Assembly (NCBI GenBank): GCA_031274335.1
Contig: JAISQG010000230.1
Coordinates: 1 to 8,450, forward strand
Length of the DNA: 8,450 nt
Source: Gracilibacteraceae bacterium
Lineage (GTDB): Bacteria; Bacillota; Desulfitobacteriia; Desulfitobacteriales; Syntrophobotulaceae
Direction: 5' to 3'
The translations under genes were made by a program, and so were the position numbers. The first letter of the stretch is position 1; the number at the start of each line of letters is the position of its first letter. Of the stretch, positions 1 to 5,105 are shown piece after piece. The notes under the pieces were generated by a model. That model had not been told where the DNA came from, ran no database searches, and worked only from the letters and a program-made list of their open reading frames with translations.

Positions 1-24
1 TATAACAATAATCGCGTTAATCAT
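1..24 (-). CDS. rseP: Start of a gene coupled to dxr, probably RseP-type site-2 protease (partial)
   Basis: Only the first eight codons are inside the window, reading M-I-N-A-I-I-V-I. The ATG (24-22) overlaps the TGA stop of dxr in an ATGA arrangement, and a GGGAG ribosome binding site lies 9 nt upstream, so a start here is well supported. The hydrophobic, Ile/Val-rich beginning fits the first membrane helix of RseP/RIP metalloproteases, intramembrane zinc proteases that cleave anti-sigma factors or signal-peptide remnants. Their HExxH motif normally follows shortly after this point. Family knowledge: rseP directly follows dxr in many Firmicutes and other bacteria. Identity is therefore inferred from gene order and the hydrophobic start only; no catalytic motif is visible. 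Confidence 0.55.
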
Positions 25-1223
25 AATTTACATCTCCCGGCGGCCGCCGCGCCGCCCCGATCTCGTTCCGCCAGCATTTCCTCCGCGCGCCGCCGCGCCC
101 ATTGCTCCGCCGCAAGCACGGCGGTCAGCGTGTCCGCCGCCGCCGCCTCATGCGCCGCCGCCACTTCGCCTGTCAGCGGCACTATTTCCGTGAAACGGAT
201 GCGCCCGTCCAAAAAAGCTCGCACAAACACCTCGTTAGCCGCGTTCATCGCCGCCGGGACGGTACCGCCCGCCAACGCGCAGCGCCGACCCAGAGCCAGT
301 GCCGGAAAATCAAATTTTTCCGGCCGGATAAACGTGAGTTCCGTTTCCCCGTCCAAAACCGGCGCGCTCCGGAGCGGCCAGCGGCGCGGATAACTCAGCG
401 CGTACTGGATGGGCAGACGCATGTCCGGCGCTCCGGCCTGAGCCAGCACGGCGCCGTCCACAAATTCCACCATCGAATGAACGATGCTCTGCGGATGAAT
501 GATCACTTCTATTTTTTCGTAAGGCATGTCGAATAAAAAACGGGCTTCTATCACTTCCAGCGCTTTATTCATCATCGTGGCCGAATCAACCGTTATTTTC
601 GGCCCCATGCGCCAGCGCGGATGGCAAAGCGCTTCCTCCGGCGTGACGCGCTTCAGCTCCTCCGCGCTCCAGCCAAGAAAAGGCCCGCCGGAGGCCGTGA
701 GAATCAGCTTGCGCACCTCGGTCCGTCTCCCGCCCCGCAGCGCCTGAAAAATAGCGGAATGTTCGCTGTCCACCGGCAAAATTTCCGCTTTTTTGCGCCG
801 GGCCGTCGCCATGACAAGATCGCCGGCCGCAACAAGGGTTTCCTTGTTGGCCAGCGCCACGCGTTTCCCCGCTTCCAGTGCCGCCAGCGCCGGTTCCAGC
901 CCGGCGCAACCGCTCACGGCGATAACCACCGCGTCCGCCTCCGTCGCCGTCGCGGCCTCCAGCAATCCCTCCGGCCCGGCAGCCACGCGCACAGGCAGAT
1001 CCCGCAGACGGACCCGCAGCTGCGCCGCCCTCGTCTCGTCTGCCAAGACGGCCAGCCGGGGGCGGAACCGCCGCGCCTGATCCTCCAGCGCGCGGACATC
1101 CGATCGCGCCGCCAAAGCGCAAACCGTGAGGCGTTTGCCGGCGGCTTCGGCCACCGCCAGAGTCTGGGTGCCTACGGAGCCTGTCGAGCCGAGAATCGCT
1201 ATGCGCCGCGCCACTGAACTCAC
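21..1223 (-). CDS. dxr: 1-deoxy-D-xylulose 5-phosphate reductoisomerase
   Basis: Cytosolic enzyme that converts 1-deoxy-D-xylulose 5-phosphate to 2-C-methyl-D-erythritol 4-phosphate with NADPH and a divalent metal, the committed step of the MEP isoprenoid pathway. Counting from the chosen GTG (400 aa; E. coli enzyme 398 aa), the N-terminal NADPH-binding motif GSTGSVG is at 12-18, NKE at 126-128, and the metal site D152-S153-E154 within VDSEHSAIFQ. LTASGGPF follows at 175-182, HPRWRMG at 201-207 (substrate loop) and DSATMMNKALE at 213-223. The usual catalytic residues are therefore all visible. The GTG at 1223 is preferred: GGGAG lies 8 nt upstream and the protein then starts just before the Rossmann motif, as in the family. 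The frame also extends to an ATG at 1289, with GGAG 6 nt ahead, which would add 22 atypical residues and include a TATAAT box. Overlaps the following gene by ATGA, indicating an operon. Confidence 0.97.
   Translation of the reverse strand: MSSVARRIAILGSTGSVGTQTLAVAEAAGKRLTVCALAARSDVRALEDQARRFRPRLAVLADETRAAQLRVRLRDLPVRVAAGPEGLLEAATATEADAVVIAVSGCAGLEPALAALEAGKRVALANKETLVAAGDLVMATARRKKAEILPVDSEHSAIFQALRGGRRTEVRKLILTASGGPFLGWSAEELKRVTPEEALCHPRWRMGPKITVDSATMMNKALEVIEARFLFDMPYEKIEVIIHPQSIVHSMVEFVDGAVLAQAGAPDMRLPIQYALSYPRRWPLRSAPVLDGETELTFIRPEKFDFPALALGRRCALAGGTVPAAMNAANEVFVRAFLDGRIRFTEIVPLTGEVAAAHEAAAADTLTAVLAAEQWARRRAEEMLAERDRGGAAAAGRCKL
34..38 (-). promoter_or_regulatory. Ribosome binding site of the gene following dxr
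   Basis: GGGAG on the minus strand, 9 nt before the ATG at 24-22. It lies inside the last codons of dxr and supports a real, coupled downstream start rather than a chance ATG. Confidence 0.6.
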
Positions 1224-1231
1224 ATCCTTCG

Positions 1232-1236
1232 CTCCC
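1232..1236 (-). promoter_or_regulatory. Ribosome binding site deciding the dxr GTG start
   Basis: GGGAG on the minus strand, 8 nt upstream of the GTG at 1223. A competing GGAG precedes the ATG at 1289, so the choice between them also rests on the TATAAT at 1280-1275 and on the usual family length. Confidence 0.55.
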
Positions 1237-1274
1237 GCCGGATTTTGACCGCGCGAGCTGAATTTAACCGCTAC

Positions 1275-1280
1275 ATTATA
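1275..1280 (-). promoter_or_regulatory. Candidate -10 box of the dxr promoter
   Basis: A perfect TATAAT on the minus strand (reading 1280 to 1275), in the AT-rich stretch before dxr. Transcription would start near 1268, giving a leader of about 45 nt to the GTG at 1223. The best -35-like element, TTGAAC at 1308-1303, is 22 nt away, longer than the usual 16-18, so the -35 is weak or absent. Confidence 0.4.
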
Positions 1281-1315
1281 GTCTATCATGCCCCGCTCCG
1301 CTGTTCAAGGGTTTT

Positions 1316-1350
1316 GCGGCCTGTCCCCGATATTTTTCGGCAGGGCCCGC
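1316..1350. other. Imperfect inverted repeat in the divergent dxr/reductase promoter region
   Basis: GCGG (1316-1319) and CCTG (1320-1323) can pair with CCGC (1347-1350) and CAGG (1341-1344), with a GC bulge. Inside, CCGA (1327-1330) can pair with TCGG (1337-1340) around a TATTTT loop. It sits between the two divergent promoters, about 20 bp upstream of the reductase -10 box. It could be an operator or chance pairing in GC-rich DNA. It lacks a trailing T-run, so it does not look like a terminator. Confidence 0.2.
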
Positions 1351-1369
1351 TGCATATCCGCGGAAAATA

Positions 1370-1378
1370 TGTTATACT
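1370..1378 (+). promoter_or_regulatory. Candidate extended -10 promoter of the aldo/keto reductase
   Basis: TGTTATACT fits the extended -10 pattern TGnTATAAT with one mismatch in the hexamer (1373-1378). The expected -35 region near 1350-1356 (CTGCATA) is poor, as is common for extended -10 promoters. Transcription would begin near 1385, giving a leader of roughly 38 nt. A TTGACA at 1378-1383 has no -10 partner at the right distance. Confidence 0.4.
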
Positions 1379-1415
1379 TGACAGGTTCTAAATACAGGCA
1401 GGAAAGCGGTGAATT

Positions 1416-1429
1416 ATGATTTATGATTT
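1416..1429 (+). repeat. Tandem heptamer ATGATTT x2 covering the reductase start codon
   Basis: ATGATTT occurs twice in direct tandem (1416-1422 and 1423-1429), each copy carrying an ATG. The first ATG opens a five-codon frame (M-I-Y-D-L) ending at TAA 1431-1433, which overlaps the real start at 1423. The GGTGA at 1408-1412 is 3 nt from the first ATG and 10 nt from the second, so the second is favoured. Confidence 0.75.
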
Positions 1430-2547
1430 ATAATGAATTGGGGCAAACCGGGCTGCGCGTTTCCCGTTTCGGCCTCGGCTGCATGCGTTTTCCGCCCGAC
1501 GAGGCGGAAGCGGTGCGGATGGTGCGTTATGCCATCGACCACGGCGTCAATTATCTGGACACGGCCTATGTCTACCGCAACAGCGAAGAGATCACGGGCA
1601 GAGCTTTGCGGGACGGCTACCGCGACAAAGTTGTTCTGGCCACCAAATCGCCCCTCTGGAACATCGCTGCTCACGCCGATTTTGAAAAATACCTTGATGA
1701 AGAACTGACGCGCCTCGGCACCGATCATATCGACGTCTACCTCTTGCACAATCTGAACCCCGCCAACTGGGAAAAAACGCGGCGTTACGACGGCTTCGCT
1801 TTTCTGGACAAAATGATCGCCAAAGGCAAGATCCGACACAAGGCCTTTTCGCTGCACAACACTTTTGAGGCTTTTAAGGAAATACTCGAAGCCTTTGACT
1901 GGGAAATGGCGCAAATCCAGCTTAATATACTTGACGAACACAATCAGGCCGGCGTCCGCGGGTTGCGGCTCGCCGCCGAACGGGGCGTGCCGGTCGTTGT
2001 CATGGAACCGCTGCGCGGCGGTTTTTTTGCCGGCAATGTTCCGGAGGAAGTATCGGAACTTGTGCGCGCTTTTCCGGAAAGGCGCTCGCTCGTGGAATGG
2101 TGTTTTCGCTGGCTGTACGATATGCCGGAGGTATCCGTCGTTTTGAGCGGCACGAGCTCCCTGGTGCAATTACAGGAAAATCTTACCATATTCGAGCAGG
2201 GAATGCCCGGTGTCATGACGGAGGCGGAGAAAGACCTGATCCGGCAAATCCAAGCAATTTACGCGGAGAAAAAGAGCATCGCCTGCACAGGCTGCGAATA
2301 TTGCCTGCCTTGCCCAAGCGGCGTCGCCATCCCGGAGATATTCCGCCTCTATAACAGCTATCAGCTGGTCAAGCCGAACCCGGTGGATGTGTTCATGTAT
2401 AAAAACACGCTCATGCCCGCCGGCTCGGCTGCCGACCGCTGCGCAGCCTGCGGCGAGTGTGAGGAACGCTGCCCGCAGGGGCTGGCCGCCACCGCTCTGC
2501 TGCCCCAGGTGCATAAGGAGTTTTTGCAGGCGCCCATGTCTCTATGA
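1423..2547 (+). CDS. Aldo/keto reductase with C-terminal 4Fe-4S ferredoxin motifs
   Basis: A 374-residue cytosolic oxidoreductase of the iron-sulfur aldo/keto reductase group (COG1453-like). Residues 1 to about 270 form the AKR barrel, starting MIYNELGQTGLRVSRFGLG. The catalytic tetrad is visible as D46, Y51, K75 and H109 (in LLHNL). The tail holds two Cys motifs: C288-x2-C291-x2-C294-x2-C297-P and C340-x2-C343-x2-C346-x3-C350-P, the second typical of a 4Fe-4S ferredoxin site. Family knowledge: such fusions probably move electrons between an Fe-S donor and a carbonyl or similar substrate, but the substrate is unknown for nearly all members, so none is assigned. The 1423 ATG has GGTGA 10 nt upstream. 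An ATG at 1416 is out of frame and stops after five codons. Transcribed alone from its own promoter, divergent from dxr; pyrF follows after 72 bp with a separate promoter. Confidence 0.9.
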   Translation: MIYNELGQTGLRVSRFGLGCMRFPPDEAEAVRMVRYAIDHGVNYLDTAYVYRNSEEITGRALRDGYRDKVVLATKSPLWNIAAHADFEKYLDEELTRLGTDHIDVYLLHNLNPANWEKTRRYDGFAFLDKMIAKGKIRHKAFSLHNTFEAFKEILEAFDWEMAQIQLNILDEHNQAGVRGLRLAAERGVPVVVMEPLRGGFFAGNVPEEVSELVRAFPERRSLVEWCFRWLYDMPEVSVVLSGTSSLVQLQENLTIFEQGMPGVMTEAEKDLIRQIQAIYAEKKSIACTGCEYCLPCPSGVAIPEIFRLYNSYQLVKPNPVDVFMYKNTLMPAGSAADRCAACGECEERCPQGLAATALLPQVHKEFLQAPMSL

Positions 2548-2561
2548 ATTTTCGGCACAGG

Positions 2562-2590
2562 TTGCCAAACGTGCGAAATTGTTGTATCAT
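2562..2590 (+). promoter_or_regulatory. Sigma70-type promoter of the pyrF-metF operon
   Basis: TTGCCA (2562-2567) and TATCAT (2585-2590) are separated by 17 bp, each one mismatch from consensus. The predicted start near 2597 leaves a leader of about 23 nt containing the pyrF ribosome binding site. There is no room for a pyrimidine-responsive attenuator between promoter and gene. Confidence 0.55.
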
Positions 2591-2605
2591 GGCAGGAAAC
2601 GACGC

Positions 2606-2612
2606 AAAGGAG
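2606..2612 (+). promoter_or_regulatory. Ribosome binding site of pyrF
   Basis: AAAGGAG, 7 nt before the ATG at 2620, a near-perfect Shine-Dalgarno that fixes the pyrF start. Confidence 0.8.
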
Positions 2613-2619
2613 CGGCGAC

Positions 2620-3306
2620 ATGGAGCGGAGCCTCGCAGAAAAAGTGATAATCGCCCTTGATTTTGACAGCCCGGAAGCGGCGCTCAAAGCAGCCGGGTCT
2701 TTGCGGGGCACCGGCTGTCAGATCAAAGTCGGGCTGGAGCTATATACGCGCGCCGGCCTGGATTTTGTCAACCGGCTTACGGAAATGGACTTCAAGGTTT
2801 TTCTCGATCTGAAACTGCACGACATACCGACCACGGTGGAAAAAACATTCCGGCTCCTGATAAATTCGGAAGCGCACATGTTCGACGTCCACTGCCTCGG
2901 CGGGCTGGAAATGATGGCCCGCGCCGCGGATTTATGTCACGGCGCCGGAAAAAAACTTCTCGGCGTCACCATGCTGACCAGCATCGCCGGAAGCGAAATG
3001 GGGTCAATCGGCCTGAGCGGAACCATGACAGACCAAGTGCTGCGCCTGGCCTGTCTCGCGCGGAGAGCCGGGCTGGACGGCGTGGTTGCCTCGCCGCGGG
3101 AGGTCTCCGCCCTGCGGGCGGAATGCGGGGAGGAATTTCTCATTGTCACGCCCGGCATCAGGCCGACTTGGAGCGAAGCGAACGATCAGGCGCGTGCGGC
3201 GACACCGGCGGAAGCGCTCCGGGCCGGCAGCTCTTTTCTCGTGGTGGGGCGCCCTGTCACCCAGGCCGAAGATCCGCTTTCCGCGCTGGAGCGATTGTGG
3301 GACTGA
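2620..3306 (+). CDS. pyrF: Orotidine 5'-phosphate decarboxylase
   Basis: Cytosolic enzyme for the last step of de novo UMP synthesis: OMP to UMP plus CO2. The 228-residue length matches the short bacterial type. The barrel begins KVIIALDFDSPEAAL with D14, followed by K36 in IKVGLELY. The active-site signature DLKLHDIPTTV supplies D63, K65 and D68, completing the Lys-Asp-Lys-Asp set. The phosphate-binding region is TPGIRP (177-182), N188-D189-Q190-A191-R192 and VVGRPVT (208-214). The family usually has DDQxR where this protein has NDQAR, a minor change. First gene of a likely operon with metF (22 bp downstream) and the MetH-activation protein. No other pyrimidine gene is in the window, so pyrF here is separate from a pyr cluster. 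Confidence 0.97.
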   Translation: MERSLAEKVIIALDFDSPEAALKAAGSLRGTGCQIKVGLELYTRAGLDFVNRLTEMDFKVFLDLKLHDIPTTVEKTFRLLINSEAHMFDVHCLGGLEMMARAADLCHGAGKKLLGVTMLTSIAGSEMGSIGLSGTMTDQVLRLACLARRAGLDGVVASPREVSALRAECGEEFLIVTPGIRPTWSEANDQARAATPAEALRAGSSFLVVGRPVTQAEDPLSALERLWD

Positions 3307-3315
3307 GCGTCCGTC

Positions 3316-3320
3316 GGAGG
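3316..3320 (+). promoter_or_regulatory. Ribosome binding site deciding the metF start
   Basis: GGAGG, 8 nt before the ATG at 3329. The same frame is open further upstream through the 3' part of pyrF, to an ATG at 3086. This site and the MTHFR family's N-terminus show that translation begins at 3329. Confidence 0.8.
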
Positions 3321-3328
3321 CGGCATAC

Positions 3329-4219
3329 ATGAAAAAAATCAGCAGTTTTTTTGACTGCGGACGGGCCGTCTTTTCGCTGGAGGTTTTTCCGCCCAAAAAA
3401 GACGGACCGGCGGGCAAAATTTACTCCGCCCTGAGAGAGTTGCGCGAACTCCGGCCGGATTTTATCAGCGTCACTTATGGCGCGGGCGGCAACCCGGCTG
3501 ATACGTCGACTCTCGATATGGCTTCTTTTGTTTTTAAGGAATTAGGCGTGACCAGCGTCGCGCATTTGACCTGCATCGCCAGCACCCACGCTGACGTGCG
3601 CCGGTTTCTTGCGCAATTGCGTGAGCGCGGTATCGCAAACATTCTCGCTTTGCGCGGCGATGTGAATCCGGCGCTCCGGAGGCGGACGGATTTCATGAAC
3701 GCGGTTGATTTGATTCGCTTCGTGCGCGAACATGGGGATTTCCATCTGAGCGCGGCCTGTTACCCGGAAGGGCATGCGGAGGCAGCTTCCCCGGCGGAGG
3801 ATTTGCGCTTCCTCCTGGCCAAAACCGAGGCGGGCGCCAGCCATTTGATCACGCAGCTGTTTTTTGACAACAGCGTTTTCTTCGATTTTGAGCGCCGGGC
3901 CCGGGCAGTCGGCATAAAGGCGAACATTGAGGCCGGGATTATGCCCGTGGTCAACGCGAAGCAGATAACGCGCATAATTTCCCTTTGCGGGGCCGGCGTA
4001 CCGCCGGCGCTGACAAAAATCATGAGCCGTTTTGAGCATGAGCCGGACGCGCTCAGAGAGGCGGGGATCGATTACGCCGCGGCTCAGATTGCCGGTTTGC
4101 TGGCAAACGGGGCGCGCGGCATCCATCTCTATACGATGAACGACGCGGCGGTGGCACGCGAAATCCTTTCCCGCCTGCCGGATGAGGCGCTGGCCCGGCT
4201 TGGCCGGCGCTCCGGGTAA
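3329..4219 (+). CDS. metF: 5,10-methylenetetrahydrofolate reductase (MTHFR)
   Basis: Cytosolic FAD enzyme that reduces 5,10-methylene-THF to 5-methyl-THF, the methyl donor for methionine synthesis. The 296-residue length fits the bacterial catalytic-domain form, with no C-terminal regulatory domain. Visible motifs along the barrel: FSLEVFPPK with the catalytic Glu E18; DFISVTYGAGG (44-54); VAHLTCI (77-83); NILALRGD with D111, which in the family contacts the flavin; AACYPEGH; LITQLFFDN; and GARGIHLYTMN near the end. The chosen ATG gives the normal family start MKKISSFF. It follows pyrF by 22 bp and precedes the MetH-activation gene by 4 bp, so the three are probably co-transcribed. Whether electrons come from NADH, ferredoxin or a partner subunit cannot be seen; no metV-like partner gene is adjacent. 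Confidence 0.96.
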   Translation: MKKISSFFDCGRAVFSLEVFPPKKDGPAGKIYSALRELRELRPDFISVTYGAGGNPADTSTLDMASFVFKELGVTSVAHLTCIASTHADVRRFLAQLRERGIANILALRGDVNPALRRRTDFMNAVDLIRFVREHGDFHLSAACYPEGHAEAASPAEDLRFLLAKTEAGASHLITQLFFDNSVFFDFERRARAVGIKANIEAGIMPVVNAKQITRIISLCGAGVPPALTKIMSRFEHEPDALREAGIDYAAAQIAGLLANGARGIHLYTMNDAAVAREILSRLPDEALARLGRRSG

Positions 4220-4223
4220 TCCG

Positions 4224-4934
4224 ATGCGGGAAATCAAGGAAATTGACCTGCTCGAAGCCGGGCGCTATCTCGGTTACGCGTCGCCGCCCGACGCGGCCAT
4301 GCTGGAGCGAATGGCCGAAGGGGCGCGGCGCGTGACGGAGGCGGCCGTGCCGCGCTATATATACGCGGGCTGGCCGGCGACCGCGCGGGAAGCGTCCTCC
4401 GGCGCGGCGGGCGCGGGTTGCGAGTTGCGGGGCGCGGTTTTTTTGCCGGGAACATCCATCGCCCGCCATATGAACGGCTGCGCCGAAGGTATTTTGCTGG
4501 CGGCTACGCTGGGGGCCGGAGTGGATGCGCTGCTCAGGCGCGCGGCCCTGACCGATCTGCTGGACAGCGTCATAATGGACGCCTGCGCCACGGCCCTGGC
4601 GGAGCAGGTCATGAACGCGGCGGAGGCGGAAATCCGCCTCGAGCGGGAGAGCGCCGTTCCCGTGTATTTTACCGGGCGCTTCAGTCCCGGATACGGAGAT
4701 TTGCCGCTTTCTATTCAACCGGATATTCTGCGCCTGCTGGACGCTCCGCGCCGGATAGGCCTGAGCGCCACAGACACGCACATCCTGATTCCGCGCAAAT
4801 CGGTGACGGCCGTCATCGGGCGCGCCGCCGCTGTTTTGCCGGCGGAAGGCTCCTTGCCCGCGGCTCCCTGCGCGGAGGCGGGGCGTTGCGGAAGCTGTGC
4901 TTTGCGCGGCGCCTGCCCCTCGCGCGTGCCGTAG
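4224..4934 (+). CDS. Stand-alone MetH activation-domain (AdoMet-binding) protein
   Basis: A 236-residue protein resembling the C-terminal activation domain of cobalamin-dependent methionine synthase, which holds AdoMet so that an oxidised cob(II)alamin cofactor can be reductively remethylated. Supporting segments: the start MREIKEIDLLEAGRYLGY; RFSPGYGDLPLSIQPDI (152-168), which resembles the family's Arg/Gly-Tyr AdoMet loop; and the block IGLSATDTHILIPRKSVTAVIG (178-199). The tail has four Cys in C216-x5-C222-x2-C225-x5-C231, suggesting a metal or Fe-S site. The frame also opens at 4182 inside metF, but 4224, 4 bp after the metF stop, gives the family-like start. No clear Shine-Dalgarno is present, so translation is probably coupled to metF termination. 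The catalytic and cobalamin-binding parts of MetH are absent here, implying a split enzyme encoded elsewhere. A corrinoid-activating role for another methyltransferase is possible. Confidence 0.85.
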   Translation: MREIKEIDLLEAGRYLGYASPPDAAMLERMAEGARRVTEAAVPRYIYAGWPATAREASSGAAGAGCELRGAVFLPGTSIARHMNGCAEGILLAATLGAGVDALLRRAALTDLLDSVIMDACATALAEQVMNAAEAEIRLERESAVPVYFTGRFSPGYGDLPLSIQPDILRLLDAPRRIGLSATDTHILIPRKSVTAVIGRAAAVLPAEGSLPAAPCAEAGRCGSCALRGACPSRVP

Positions 4935-5028
4935 AGATCTAAGAGATAGTTCCAGAATTGAATTATACCCCGGCCGTCTCGCTGTATGCTCAGCTCTGCC
5001 ATGGCAAAAATTTTCATCTTTCCCTTCC

Positions 5029-5037
5029 TTTTTTTTT
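5029..5037 (+). other. T9 tract in the gap before the transporter gene
   Basis: Nine T residues follow a pyrimidine-rich stretch in the 171-bp gap 4935-5105. Just upstream is the perfect palindrome TGCCATGGCA (4997-5006), which has no loop and so cannot form a normal hairpin. I find no good stem directly before the T-run, so I do not call a terminator, although transcription from the metF operon may end here. Apart from this tract and a candidate -10, I see nothing else convincing in the gap. Confidence 0.35.
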
Positions 5038-5047
5038 ACTTATCGGC

Positions 5048-5053
5048 TACAAT
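5048..5053 (+). promoter_or_regulatory. Candidate -10 box of the transporter gene
   Basis: TACAAT, one mismatch from TATAAT, in the AT-rich end of the gap. Transcription would start near 5060, leaving a leader of about 46 nt. The region 16-18 bp upstream (TTCCTT/TCCTTT) is a poor -35, so this is tentative. Confidence 0.35.
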
Positions 5054-5090
5054 ATCATCATGAGAATGGCGCAAGCCGGAAATCTGCCTG

Positions 5091-5097
5091 AAGGGAG
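5091..5097 (+). promoter_or_regulatory. Ribosome binding site deciding the transporter TTG start
   Basis: AAGGGAG, 8 nt before the TTG at 5106. An ATG at 5099 is only 1 nt from this site and is out of frame, stopping after six codons, so TTG is the better start. Confidence 0.7.
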
Positions 5098-5105
5098 AAT
5101 GACCT

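Noticed and set aside
586..1122. Gly/Ala/Arg-rich frame overlapping dxr on the same strand
   Set aside because: Low-complexity composition typical of a shifted frame in GC-rich coding DNA; dxr has all catalytic motifs in the other frame.
1414..2169. 251-codon minus-strand frame across the aldo/keto reductase
   Set aside because: Antisense to a well-supported enzyme, with no family resemblance.
2548..2619. Riboswitch or attenuator leader for pyrF/metF
   Set aside because: The predicted leader is only about 23 nt, too short for a pyrimidine attenuator or a SAM/cobalamin riboswitch.
3086..3328. 81-codon N-terminal extension of metF into pyrF
   Set aside because: Overlaps the conserved end of pyrF, is Arg-rich and unlike MTHFR. 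The ATG at 3329 has GGAGG at 8 nt and a family-typical start.
4182..4223. 14-codon N-terminal extension of the MetH-activation protein
   Set aside because: Lies inside the end of metF and lacks a ribosome binding site; MREIKEIDLLEAGRYLGY from 4224 matches the family start.
4997..5037. Rho-independent terminator formed by TGCCATGGCA and the T9 tract
   Set aside because: The palindrome has no loop and lies 22 nt before the T-run, so a working hairpin-plus-U-tract is not supported.
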